From the NCBI RefSeq assembly GCF_003992005.1, contig NZ_RQVL01000001.1, forward strand, positions 1 to 64,000: 64,000 nucleotides of DNA, in the 5' to 3' direction. The translations under genes and the position numbers were made by a program. A model generated the notes under the pieces. It worked only from the letters and a program-made list of their open reading frames with translations, was not told where the DNA came from and searched no databases. The DNA comes from Veillonella sp. VA139 (GTDB lineage Bacteria; Bacillota; Negativicutes; Veillonellales; Veillonellaceae). This document shows, piece after piece, positions 52,750 to 61,531 of the stretch; positions within the stretch are counted from its first letter, which is position 1, and each line of letters starts with the position of its first letter.

Positions 52750-52767
52750 TTTTATGCTCCTTTATTT

Positions 52768-52777
52768 ACTTGTAAGT
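52768..52777 (-). promoter_or_regulatory. operator-like site before the annealase gene
   Basis: ACTTGTAAGT, one mismatch to the ACTTATAAGT palindrome, 19 bases upstream of the start codon. No clear promoter accompanies it. Confidence 0.5.
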
Positions 52778-52804
52778 GTATGTTTTATGGAAAGAAAAAG
52801 CTGT

Positions 52805-52987
52805 TTACACAGCTGATTCACCATATTTAAAAACTCTTTCGCCAACCTTATAAATCTCACAGCTTCTACATAGTTTCATACTAATAGAACTTTGAACAAT
52901 ATTTTTTGCTTCTTCTAGGGATTCAACCATTTCATCATGGTGATTCTCCATTCTGACTAGATACAACTCCTTGTTTTCTTTACCCAT
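52805..52987 (-). CDS. hypothetical small protein
   Basis: A 60-aa protein (LYLVRMENHHDEMVESLEEA...LCRSCEIYKVGERVFKYG). It starts inside the excisionase-like gene in another frame, with the AGGAGG of that gene's 3' region upstream. Not recognised. Confidence 0.55.
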   Translation of the reverse strand: MGKENKELYLVRMENHHDEMVESLEEAKNIVQSSISMKLCRSCEIYKVGERVFKYGESAV

Positions 52988-53130
52988 TGTAATACTTCTT
53001 CCTCCTTGAACCTTAATACTCTTGGACTAAGTTGATAACAGGGTAAACCATGTCTGTGTACTAATCTTCTTACTTGCTCGTCTGATACGACTAATAATCT
53101 GGCAACTTCTTTCGTTGTAATCAGCTCCAT
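52957..53130 (-). CDS. excisionase-like helix-turn-helix protein
   Basis: ATG 53130 with GGGAGG upstream; 57 aa. The sequence ITTKEVARLLVVSDEQVRRL, then HRHG and LRFKEEEVLQWVKKT is the MerR/excisionase-type HTH layout. It is the first gene behind the leftward promoters and opposite the integrase, the usual place for an Xis or Cro-like regulator. Too short for the usual gene length cut-offs but well supported. Confidence 0.7.
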   Translation of the reverse strand: MELITTKEVARLLVVSDEQVRRLVHRHGLPCYQLSPRVLRFKEEEVLQWVKKTRSCI

Positions 53131-53149
53131 GTTTCCTCCCTTCGCAAGT

Positions 53150-53178
53150 ATTGTAACACATCTACACTAATAAGTCAA
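53150..53178 (-). promoter_or_regulatory. leftward early promoter, proximal
   Basis: Minus strand TTGACT (53173-53178), 17-base spacer, TACAAT (53150-53155), with operator-like ACTAATAAGT (53166-53175) overlapping the -35. Confidence 0.75.
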
Positions 53179-53204
53179 CACCTGTTTTTTTAACTTTTTT
53201 CTTT

Positions 53205-53268
53205 ATTATACTCGAACATTTCTTCGCAGTCAAGAACATTTGTTTTTATCCTTTATTCGTATTATAAT
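53205..53268. promoter_or_regulatory. divergent promoters for xis and int with LexA-like boxes
   Basis: Leftward: TTGACT (53228-53233), 17 bases, TATAAT (53205-53210). Rightward for the integrase: TTGTTT (53240-53245), 17 bases, TATAAT (53263-53268). CGAACATTTCTTCG (53213-53226) differs by one base from the Gram-positive SOS box CGAACnnnnGTTCG, and AGAACATTTGTTTT (53233-53246) is a weaker copy. Confidence 0.7.
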
Positions 53269-53290
53269 GTAGTAAAGGAGGAATTGTAGT

Positions 53291-54358
53291 ATGACAAAAA
53301 GAAGAGGAAATCAAGAAGGAACATTTTACCAAAGAGCTAATGGAACATGGTGCGGACAAATAATGATAAATAATATACGCTACACCGTGTATGCTAAAGG
53401 CATCCAAGAATGTAGGAGAAAACTGAGAGATAAAATACAAGAAGAGAAAACTACGAACACATCAGATGAGTTATACTATCCTTATGCCATTAGAACTATT
53501 GAAAAAGAAGTTAACCAAAAAGAAATTAAAAGAACAACATCTGTAACAAAAAGGTGTGCAATAGATAAATTTAATAGTGCTATTGGAGATATAAAAATAG
53601 GAGATATAAAAATAGGAGATATAACAGCGGACCATGTTAATAAATTTGTAGGGTCTCTTCTTAGTAGCAACGTTACACCAGGAACTATTAATACAATGGT
53701 TGGGTACGTTCTTTCTATTATCAATACCTCTGTAGTAGACGGTTTAAGAGATAAAGGAATTCCATCTAACTTAATAAATAAGCCACCAAAAGAAAGCAAA
53801 AAAAGGAAGCTCCCAACTGTAGAAGAGATTAAATCTATAATTATGGAAATAAAGGAAAACTATATTAGAGTATTTCTTTATATACTTCTGTACTCTGGGC
53901 TAAGAGGAGGTGAAGCTATTGCATTGAAGTGGTCTGATATAGATTTAGATAAGAATAAAATATATATCAATAGAGGCTATGCATCCATAGGAAAAGAAGT
54001 AATAATCTCTTCTCCTAAATCAAACCGTATTGGAGAGTACGCTCAATTCTCTGACGTTTTAAAAAACATCTTGCTCGACTATAAAAAAGAACGAAATGAA
54101 GAGAATTTATTTAACCTTCACAAGGCATTAGAAGTGCAAAGAATGCGACAATGCTTTTCTAGGCACTTAAAAAGACATGGCTTCTCTGGTGGTTTGCATG
54201 TATTGAGACATTTACATGCTAGTATACTAATAAACAATCATATAGATATAAAAACAATTCAGTCTCAATTAAGACATGCAGATATAAGTACTACGAACAA
54301 ATACTTACACTCTCTTCAAGAGGACGTAAGAGAAGATATAAAAAAACTTAATTTTTAG
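53291..54358 (+). CDS. int: tyrosine-type site-specific integrase
   Basis: The 355-aa product has an N-terminal arm-binding domain (GNQEGTFYQRANGTWCGQI), a core-binding domain (about 85-170) and a catalytic domain. The catalytic marks are LYSGLRGGEAIALKW (Arg), LHVLRHLHA (His-x-x-Arg) and LRHADISTTNKYLHSL (His, Tyr). A 15-base unit is repeated in it, giving GDIKIGDIKIGDI near residue 100. It diverges from the excisionase-like gene and marks the right end of the prophage. Confidence 0.92.
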   Translation: MTKRRGNQEGTFYQRANGTWCGQIMINNIRYTVYAKGIQECRRKLRDKIQEEKTTNTSDELYYPYAIRTIEKEVNQKEIKRTTSVTKRCAIDKFNSAIGDIKIGDIKIGDITADHVNKFVGSLLSSNVTPGTINTMVGYVLSIINTSVVDGLRDKGIPSNLINKPPKESKKRKLPTVEEIKSIIMEIKENYIRVFLYILLYSGLRGGEAIALKWSDIDLDKNKIYINRGYASIGKEVIISSPKSNRIGEYAQFSDVLKNILLDYKKERNEENLFNLHKALEVQRMRQCFSRHLKRHGFSGGLHVLRHLHASILINNHIDIKTIQSQLRHADISTTNKYLHSLQEDVREDIKKLNF

Positions 54359-54796
54359 TTGCAGTACATTTGCAGTAAGTATATTAATAAATCCTTTTAT
54401 ATTGGTGTTTATCAGATATTTTCACTATAGTACCATAGTTCTCCAAATTAATCAGTTTCTTTTCATAAATTTATCCTATTTTTATTGATGTGAAAGTTTT
54501 ATATGTATACTATTTTTGCATAAATTAAATGATTATAACTCATTACTTTGTATGTGCTGTATACATCATACATTTCAATGCACATCCTTTCACATGTTTA
54601 TACACCTAGATTCTATAGAATAATAACTGTAATTGTTTACAATTTTCATAAAGTATATGCGTTATGCAATCTATGAAAAGAACGCATTCTAAGCAGTATA
54701 GTGCAAAAAATCACTGTGACGAAATCCCCTATTTCATGCTATGATAGGGATATAAGTTTTATCTAATTTGCTTCTTATTCCAAAGGGGGTTCTACT
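54359..54796. other. prophage right end / attachment region and gltS leader
   Basis: No gene. Two direct copies of TTGCAGTA (54359-54366, 54370-54377) follow the integrase and may be arm-type sites. The att core must lie between here and gltS but cannot be fixed, since the left end is outside the window. No tRNA is present. A promoter for gltS is seen as TGACGA (54717-54722), 17 bases, TATGAT (54740-54745), with AAAGGGGG before the start codon. Confidence 0.55.
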
Positions 54797-56041
54797 ATGA
54801 AAGGTCTTATTGACTTAAGTCTAGTCAACGGAATCTGGACACTGAAACTGTCTATGATTCAAACGGTAGCATTAGCTATTGTTACATTATATTTAGGTGA
54901 ATTTATCAAAAAACATTCTTCGTTTTTACAACGCGTGAGCATGCCTGCTCCAGCTGTAGGTGGTTTACCATTTGCATTCTTATGTGCATTCTTGTCCTAC
55001 TATAAAATAGTAAACATTACCTTCGATGGCGCCTTGCAATCATTCTTAATGCTCGCATTCTTTACGACCATCGGTCTTATGGCAAGTCTCAACGTCCTCA
55101 AAAAAGGTGGGGTTGGCATCATTTTCTTTTGGATTGTTTGTACAGTCTGGATTGTCTTCCAAAATGGTGCTGGTATCATGATTGCCAAAGCTATGGGTAT
55201 TGAACCAATCTTCGGTATCATGGCTGGTTCCGTATCCATGATGGGTGGTCTAGGTACTGCTGGTGCATTCGGCCCTCATTTTGAACAGTTAACAGGTATC
55301 CCTGGTGTAGCTTCTGCTGCTATCGCAGCTGCTACTTTCGGTATGGTAGCTGGTACCTTGCTAGGTGCTCCTGTAGGGGAACGTATCATTAAAATGCACA
55401 ACGTGCCTACGCCTGTTGATCATCCTGAGTTATTACATGCAGACGGCATTGACATTGATGAATCCGACTCTGAAAGTAAATTATTTGACTTACATTCCTT
55501 AATGCATGTCATCGCTTTTGTTGGTATTTCCTTAGGTCTTGGTACATTGGTAAGTGCTCTATTATCTTCCGTATTTGGTCCATTACCTGCGTATATTGGT
55601 GCTATGATTGTAGGAGCTTGTATTCGTAACTACGCCGACTTCACTGGTCACATTACTATCAACAGCGCTGCCCTTGATGCGGTGTCTAATGTATCCTTAA
55701 GCATCTTCGTAACGATGGCTATTAATAGCTTAAAATTGGCACAATTAGTTGATTTAGCATTGCCATTATTAGCAATCTTAGCAGCACAAATGGTATTAAT
55801 CTCCATCTTTGCATACTTAATCTTCTGGCTTTTCAGTCGGAACTACGATGCAGTTATGCTAGGTTCTGGTGCTATTGGTTTCGGATTAGGTGCTACACCA
55901 AACGCCTTGGTAAACATGTTGTCCTTGGCTTCTAAATACGGCCCATCTCCAAAAGCATGGTTAGTCGTATCCTTAGTAGGTGCCTTCCTCATCGACTTTA
56001 CTAATGCATTCTTAATTACATTTATGGCAAAATTGATTTAA
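54797..56041 (+). CDS. gltS: sodium/glutamate symporter
   Basis: The 414-aa product has about ten membrane helices and the GltS pattern: PAPAVGGLPFAF, FFTTIGLMASL, VSMMGGLGTAGAFGPHFEQL and GFGLGATPNALVNMLSL. It imports glutamate with sodium at the inner membrane. It is the first host gene right of the prophage, with its own promoter, and ends at a strong terminator. Confidence 0.93.
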   Translation: MKGLIDLSLVNGIWTLKLSMIQTVALAIVTLYLGEFIKKHSSFLQRVSMPAPAVGGLPFAFLCAFLSYYKIVNITFDGALQSFLMLAFFTTIGLMASLNVLKKGGVGIIFFWIVCTVWIVFQNGAGIMIAKAMGIEPIFGIMAGSVSMMGGLGTAGAFGPHFEQLTGIPGVASAAIAAATFGMVAGTLLGAPVGERIIKMHNVPTPVDHPELLHADGIDIDESDSESKLFDLHSLMHVIAFVGISLGLGTLVSALLSSVFGPLPAYIGAMIVGACIRNYADFTGHITINSAALDAVSNVSLSIFVTMAINSLKLAQLVDLALPLLAILAAQMVLISIFAYLIFWLFSRNYDAVMLGSGAIGFGLGATPNALVNMLSLASKYGPSPKAWLVVSLVGAFLIDFTNAFLITFMAKLI

Positions 56042-56119
56042 GCATATGATATAACTTAGTTCCGTCTTTGTATATACGTACAGGATAGAATAAAAGGGAA
56101 TTATCCCCACTATAAAAAA

Positions 56120-56162
56120 GGGCTGTAACAATATGTACATGTTTACATTTTTGTTACAGCCC
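56120..56162. terminator. bidirectional terminator after gltS
   Basis: Perfect 12-bp stem GGGCTGTAACAA/TTGTTACAGCCC, with six A before and CTTTT after. It serves gltS. Confidence 0.88.
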
Positions 56163-56177
56163 CTTTTACATGCAGAA

Positions 56178-56230
56178 ACTACCAAGATCTCTTGAGATAG
56201 TCCTATCACAAGATATCTTGGTAGTTTTAA
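56178..56230. terminator. second long hairpin between gltS and rsmA
   Basis: 17-bp stem with one mismatch (ACTACCAAGATCTCTTG / CAAGATATCTTGGTAGT), 14-nt loop, then TTTT. Possibly the terminator of the rsmA operon or a small repeat element. Confidence 0.6.
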
Positions 56231-56302
56231 GTTATAGGCAAAATACGTTTGTTTTAATGAGGATGAAGCATTTTATGACGACTCCCTTAGGCTCTCCATT
56301 TA

Positions 56303-57166
56303 TCATTGGTTGTCTTTGTCTAGCTCATACCAAGCATTGCCGATACAGGCAAATTCATCTAATGTAAATGTCTCTCCACGACGTGATCCATCAATGTTCG
56401 CTTTTACCAAAATAGCTTCAATGGTTTCTTTACTTAATCCAGTGGTTTTCATCGTATTACTAAATGTTTTACGACGTTGTGCAAAGCCTGCTTTCACAGC
56501 ACGGAAGAAATATGCTTCACTATGGACTTTCACAGGTGGTTCACTGCGCAATGGACAACAAATCACCGCACTAGTCACCTCAGGAGCTGGTAAAAACGCC
56601 TTAGGTGGCACATCCATGACAATATATGGGTCTGTATAATATTGTACCGCCACCGATAAAGCGCCATACATTTTTGTGCCTGGTTTAGCAATCATGCGCT
56701 CTGCCACTTCTTTTTGCACCATTACCACTAATCGTTCGATAGGTAACTTAGATTCTAGCAAAGACATAATAATTGGTGTCGTAATATAGTATGGTAAGTT
56801 CGCTACTACTTTGAACGGTTTATGATCCATTAATTCTGGGATATTGACTTTTAATACGTCCCCATGAATGATGCGCACATTATCGTATGCCTCTAGGGTC
56901 GTGTCTAAGACCTCTAACAAACGTCTATCGAGCTCTACAGAGGTAACGTTAGCCCCACTTTGTGCCAACCCTTGTGTTAAGGTACCAATCCCAGGACCTA
57001 CCTCTAACACTGCATCGCCTACTTCTAATTCCGCAGCCTGTACAATCTTATCCACCACAGTGCGCTTAATCAAAAAATTTTGCCCTAATTTTTTACTCAT
57101 TTGAATGCCAAACCGTTTACATATATAATGTACAACCTCTGGACTTGCAATGACTGATTCTATCAT
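56303..57166 (-). CDS. rsmA: 16S rRNA dimethyladenosine transferase
   Basis: The 287-aa product (KsgA) has LGQNFLI, the SAM site VLEVGPGIGTLTQGL, the catalytic NLPYYITTPI and a C-terminal helical domain. It dimethylates two adjacent adenines at the 3' end of 16S rRNA. It follows rnmV by eight bases, the classical yabE-rnmV-ksgA order of Firmicutes. Confidence 0.95.
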   Translation of the reverse strand: MIESVIASPEVVHYICKRFGIQMSKKLGQNFLIKRTVVDKIVQAAELEVGDAVLEVGPGIGTLTQGLAQSGANVTSVELDRRLLEVLDTTLEAYDNVRIIHGDVLKVNIPELMDHKPFKVVANLPYYITTPIIMSLLESKLPIERLVVMVQKEVAERMIAKPGTKMYGALSVAVQYYTDPYIVMDVPPKAFLPAPEVTSAVICCPLRSEPPVKVHSEAYFFRAVKAGFAQRRKTFSNTMKTTGLSKETIEAILVKANIDGSRRGETFTLDEFACIGNAWYELDKDNQ

Positions 57167-57174
57167 GTATTCTC

Positions 57175-57714
57175 CTACTGTATTTCTTCTTCTGAAAGTG
57201 CTTTGAAAAATGCGTCCCGACTAATTCCATAATGGTTCAAACGGTACAAAAACTGTTTCCCATTCCCATAGCCTATACCCAGCTTAGCACCAATACGAGC
57301 CCTCATAGCAGCACTGCTAGACCCTCCACTCAAATCATGTTGTACTAAATCTTGCATCGTAAACAACTCTGATGATTCCATAGATTCTATGTGTAGCACC
57401 TCTAAAGCCTTACGGATGGATTCAGGACTTGCCTGCTCAATCCCAATATCATCATTGGCATAGGCTTCCTCTCGTGGCACAAAGGCATGCTGTGCCAACG
57501 GAAATCTTTTCGTTAAAAATCGACGAATCCGTTCACCTGCATAATCTGGATCCGTCAGAATAATGATCCCCCTCTTTTCATAAGCATCCTTAATCCGACT
57601 GAGCACAGGCTTACGCAAATTAAACCCTTCCGTAGCAATACACTCCACCTCTAAGGCTTGTTGCACCCGTTGAATATCTGATTTTCCCTCAACCACCAAG
57701 ACCTGTTTTAACAT
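57175..57714 (-). CDS. rnmV: ribonuclease M5
   Basis: The start is taken at ATG 57714 (KQVLVVEGKSDIQ), where GAAGGAG is upstream; the frame extends 16 codons further without a ribosome site. The 179-aa product has a TOPRIM domain: VVEGKSDIQRVQQAL, ILTDPDYAGERIR, and C-terminal RIGAKLGIGYGNGKQFLYRL. It matures 5S rRNA. It is coupled with rsmA. Confidence 0.92.
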   Translation of the reverse strand: MLKQVLVVEGKSDIQRVQQALEVECIATEGFNLRKPVLSRIKDAYEKRGIIILTDPDYAGERIRRFLTKRFPLAQHAFVPREEAYANDDIGIEQASPESIRKALEVLHIESMESSELFTMQDLVQHDLSGGSSSAAMRARIGAKLGIGYGNGKQFLYRLNHYGISRDAFFKALSEEEIQ

Positions 57715-57980
57715 AAAATCAAGCTCCTTCACAATATCGTATTTTATTATTATACCATACATCGAAACCTATGGCATGCGCTACAAAAAACTTGCAACGT
57801 GCCCATTAACATCCTCCTGAGGAACACAGTTATGAGTAGAGCATCTTGTGGCACTTTATCGTCATACATGCACATACAAAAGACCGCAATATACCTCTGA
57901 AGAAACTACCCAACCACACATAGTCAAAATTGCCAAATAACGCCGCCCTCTCCGAGACGAACGCAATTAGGCGTAGTAGT

Positions 57981-58116
57981 CTATGGCGTTTTACTTTTAA
58001 ATTCTAAACATGCAGAAGAGCACGGCATGTTCCTGAACAAACATTACGTAGTACCGTTTGTGAAGGAATGTGCCGTGCTCTTCTATCAATATAAAGTTAA
58101 AAACAAAACGCCATAG
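57981..58116. repeat. 136-bp imperfect palindrome
   Basis: Outer arms CTATGGCGTTTT/AAAACGCCATAG are perfect. Inner arms of 29 bases (58014-58042 and 58056-58084) differ at four positions. The whole could fold into a long hairpin as DNA or RNA. It lies downstream of the 3D-domain gene and may be a MITE-like intergenic repeat. The rest of 57715-57980 shows no gene. Confidence 0.75.
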
Positions 58117-58125
58117 ATACATAGA

Positions 58126-58776
58126 CTAAGAAGTGAGGATATATACGTCTACTGTTCTTCGTCCAAATTGCATGGCAGAACCATAATCTTCCAATACCAC
58201 ATCAATACGATTTCCCACGATGTCTCCACCTGTATCAGCTGCAATTGCCTCACCATATCCAGGTATAAATACTCGTGTTCCCAAAGGAATTACATCGGGA
58301 TCCACAGCGACTACACCATGACGTGCACGCATGCCCGTTGCTGTAATGCCATCACCACCGCCATCTGTTGGCAAATAGGCCGTTGCCTCCATGGTAATGA
58401 CGCTTTTCACTTGATTATAAAGCTGTGATACGCCTATATCACGTGTACCTGCTCGAATAATTTTAGGTTTCATCGGTGTAATCGTTGTACGCTGTAGCTC
58501 TTTCGTATCCACTACTTCACCATGATGATAGTGGACTTCTTCCTGCACCTCATCAAGTCCTGGTGTGCCTTCCTGTAACACTTCTTCCATTCCTTTGGGT
58601 AAGGTATCCACTCGTTCGTATTGTACCTCTACTGGTACTTCTACTTGATGTGTTTCTAATTGTTTAGTTTGGAATCCATGATTCCACATAAAGCCTGAGA
58701 CTGTAACAAAGACTATTAGTAACAGTGTGAGCATAAGCACTGCTTTTTGCTTTTGCTGTAGTAATCGGTTTGTCAT
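58126..58776 (-). CDS. YabE-like cell-wall protein (G5-type and 3D domains)
   Basis: The 216-aa product has an N-terminal membrane anchor (residues 13-32, VLMLTLLLIVFVTVSGFMW) and a short G5-like region (about 40-110). Its C-terminal 3D domain has MEATAYLPTDGG, GVVAVDPDVIPLGTRVFIPG, and ADTGG...NRIDVVLEDYGSA with the three Asp. It resembles YabE/Rpf-like proteins that cleave or remodel peptidoglycan, encoded upstream of rnmV and rsmA in many Firmicutes. Confidence 0.85.
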   Translation of the reverse strand: MTNRLLQQKQKAVLMLTLLLIVFVTVSGFMWNHGFQTKQLETHQVEVPVEVQYERVDTLPKGMEEVLQEGTPGLDEVQEEVHYHHGEVVDTKELQRTTITPMKPKIIRAGTRDIGVSQLYNQVKSVITMEATAYLPTDGGGDGITATGMRARHGVVAVDPDVIPLGTRVFIPGYGEAIAADTGGDIVGNRIDVVLEDYGSAMQFGRRTVDVYILTS

Positions 58777-59021
58777 CTAGTACCTCCATGAGTGGTATTC
58801 TACCACAGATGGATAGATAAGGTCAAACATACGCTCTTAATCCGCATTATTAAGCTATTTGTCGGCATCCTATTTTTCTAATTCCTTGTCTACAACAATC
58901 TCACAGTCCACTATATAGAGACATAGTTACTTGAATAGTTAAATTAATTATTATGTTCAAGCATTCTCATTATAATACTTTTTTAATTATCCATAGTTTG
59001 CATGTATAACATCATATAAAC

Positions 59022-59197
59022 TTATACACAGCTCAAAGCATGTGTATAACTATATCCACAGGGTTCATCCAGTGTGCAATGTATCTCCAAAGAAGTATAC
59101 TATATTTTCAAAATCCTACTTTCTTATTGATAATGCAAAATTGATATGATACGCATTTTAGTAATACCTCATTCTTAAAACTCATAACTTGTCCACA
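59022..59197. promoter_or_regulatory. DnaA-box cluster
   Basis: TTATACACA (59022-59030), its reverse complement (59041-59049), ATATCCACA (59052-59060) and TTGTCCACA (59189-59197) lie in an A+T-rich gap (58777-59400) without genes. A cluster of this type could titrate DnaA or regulate nearby promoters. The gap otherwise holds only the ppk1 terminator. Confidence 0.6.
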
Positions 59198-59204
59198 TAC
59201 TTTT

Positions 59205-59250
59205 AAAAAAATTAGTTGCAAATTACACGAATTGTGTGATTTGCAACTAA
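59205..59250 (-). terminator. terminator of the tatD-ppx-ppk1 unit
   Basis: 12-bp perfect stem TTAGTTGCAAAT/ATTTGCAACTAA, extended inside by ACAC/GTGT, followed on the minus strand by seven T. Confidence 0.85.
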
Positions 59251-59400
59251 TTATATCTATTATTTTTACAGAATCATAGATATTTCTTAAATACGCTATT
59301 CATCAAATCAATGAATTCCTACTCCTTTTTTTAATTTCCAATCTTTATAGGTACATATATTAAATACCTGCTAGCAAACCTACACTATACTACAAGCTAT

Positions 59401-61521
59401 TTACCTAGTATCATCAGTAGTTTCAGGTTCTAAAATAGGGTCCCACAGTCCTAATTCATCTATATTTTCAGCAGTATCTATATCATTAGAGTTCATAAAC
59501 GAAAGTTGAGCACACACCTTATCTTCTTTAGCAATGACCTTACGATAAGACCCATCTGCACGCATGACATGGGCTTTTTGATTATCCGCTAAGTACACTT
59601 CTAAAATGTGTTGTAATTCTTTCTGTAAAGCTATATCTTCTACAGGAACCATTAACTCCACTCGATCATTTAAATTCCGTGGCATCCAATCCGCACTAGA
59701 AATATAGTAAGGGCTTTCACTGTGATTTTTAAAGTATAAAATCCGATGATGTTCTAAGAATCGCCCCACAATGGATCGCACAGTAATATTGTCACTAACG
59801 CCCTCAATACCTGGTCTTAGTGTACAAATACCACGAACGATGAGGTCAATTTTGACCCCCTTGCAGGATGCCTCATATAGCTTAGCAATGATTTCCTTAT
59901 CAAGTAAAGAGTTCATCTTTGCCACAATATGCCCTTCTTTACCATGTTCTACAGCACGTATTTCGCCATCTATGAGCTCTATCAAGGAGGATCTCAATGT
60001 CAAGGGTGCCACAATAAGATGTTGCCACTGCTGTGATTCAGCATAGCCTGAGATAGTATTAAAGAATAAAGAACTATCATCCGCATAGGACTCTCGACAA
60101 GTCAATAAGCCACAGTCTGTATAATATTTAGCAGTCTTCCCATTATAATTCCCTGTAGCAAAATGCATATATCTTCGTAGTACATCCCCTTCTTTACGGA
60201 CCACCATAGTAATTTTGGAATGCGTCTTAAGCCCTCTTAAGCCATAAATAACATGACAGCCCGCTTTTTCCAAACGGCGTGCCATGATAATATTATTTTC
60301 TTCATCAAAGCGGGCTTTCACTTCCATCAACACTGTCACTTGTTTGCCCAGTTCTGCTGCTTTCACCAACGCTGCTACAATAGGAGAATCCCCACTGACA
60401 CGATACAAGGTTTGCTTGATAGCCAGTACATCAGGGTCTACAGCTGCTCTAGCTATAAACTCTTCCACCACAGAAAAAGAATCAAATGGATGGTGCAAGA
60501 GTCTATCTTTTTCTCGGATATAATCAAAGATAGCTGAAGTCCCCCGCTCTGTGACACAAGGTAGTTCTCGTCTTGTAAAAGCAGGATATCGCAAATGGTC
60601 GTAGCCAGGTAAATTGCAAAACTCGCCAAAAGAGGCTATGTCTAAGATTCCTTCTGCTATATAAACGGCCTCTTTTTTTGCCTGCAATCCTTGCAAAACA
60701 AATTCCAATAACTGTGGATCATAATGTTCACATACTTCCACACGTACCACTTCACCACGACGACGCCGTCGAAGAGATTTTTCAATCTCCCGCAGTAAAT
60801 CTGTTGCTTCTTCTTCGATGTCTAAATCCGCATCACGTGTGACACGGAAGGTAGTAAAGGAATCAATGTGATGTCCTACGAAGAAGTCTTCACAATAATA
60901 GTTGATGACATCTTCTAACATAACAAAGTGACGATGCACATCATTCGGTACTTCAATAATCCGATTCAATACAGAGGGAATCGGTAATATAGCCATCTTT
61001 TCTTGTTCTTTATCATGAATAGGGTGAATCTTCACCACCGAGTTTAATGTTTTATTCACCAAGAATGGAAAGGGATGACTCGCATCCACAGCTAGTGGCG
61101 TAACGACTGGAAAGATATGCGTACGAAAATATTGGTATAACCAACGTAATTCACTTTCTTTTAGGTCTTTTACTTTGACAAAGTGTAGCCCTTCTTTTTG
61201 TAATCGTTTCAAAATATCATGGAAATAAGTATATTGTAAAGATACTAATTTTTTCGTAGCTTCACTGATGGCTTTTAATTGAGCCTTTGCATCCATATGG
61301 GCGGCATCGTATTTAATGATGCCACTCTGCTCTTGATGACGCAGTCCAGATACGCGAATCATAAAAAATTCATCCAAGTTAGAACTGCCAATGGTCAAAA
61401 ATCGTAATTTTTCCATGAGTGGGTTACTTCTGTCAATAGATTCTTGCAAGACTCGTTGGTTGAACTTCAGCCAAGACAATTCACGGTTAAAATAATACTT
61501 TGGATTATCAAAGTCTTTCAT
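59401..61521 (-). CDS. ppk1: polyphosphate kinase 1
   Basis: The 706-aa product matches Ppk1: RELSWLKFNQRVLQE, IKQTLYRVSGDSPIV, GLRGLKTHSKITMVVRKEG with the His that is autophosphorylated, RYMHFATGNYNGKTA and ISSADWMPRNLNDRVEL. It makes polyphosphate from ATP at the membrane. It is followed in the operon order by nothing and preceded by ppx, an opposing enzyme. Confidence 0.95.
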   Translation of the reverse strand: MKDFDNPKYYFNRELSWLKFNQRVLQESIDRSNPLMEKLRFLTIGSSNLDEFFMIRVSGLRHQEQSGIIKYDAAHMDAKAQLKAISEATKKLVSLQYTYFHDILKRLQKEGLHFVKVKDLKESELRWLYQYFRTHIFPVVTPLAVDASHPFPFLVNKTLNSVVKIHPIHDKEQEKMAILPIPSVLNRIIEVPNDVHRHFVMLEDVINYYCEDFFVGHHIDSFTTFRVTRDADLDIEEEATDLLREIEKSLRRRRRGEVVRVEVCEHYDPQLLEFVLQGLQAKKEAVYIAEGILDIASFGEFCNLPGYDHLRYPAFTRRELPCVTERGTSAIFDYIREKDRLLHHPFDSFSVVEEFIARAAVDPDVLAIKQTLYRVSGDSPIVAALVKAAELGKQVTVLMEVKARFDEENNIIMARRLEKAGCHVIYGLRGLKTHSKITMVVRKEGDVLRRYMHFATGNYNGKTAKYYTDCGLLTCRESYADDSSLFFNTISGYAESQQWQHLIVAPLTLRSSLIELIDGEIRAVEHGKEGHIVAKMNSLLDKEIIAKLYEASCKGVKIDLIVRGICTLRPGIEGVSDNITVRSIVGRFLEHHRILYFKNHSESPYYISSADWMPRNLNDRVELMVPVEDIALQKELQHILEVYLADNQKAHVMRADGSYRKVIAKEDKVCAQLSFMNSNDIDTAENIDELGLWDPILEPETTDDTR

Positions 61522-61531
61522 AGTATCACTC

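Noticed and set aside
54359-54796. A defined attR core at the TTGCAGTA direct repeats
   Set aside because: The other end of the prophage is outside the window, so no matching core can be shown; the repeats may only be arm sites.
56170-56367. 65-codon plus-strand frame between gltS and rsmA
   Set aside because: It lies over a terminator hairpin and the antisense of the rsmA end, without a ribosome site.
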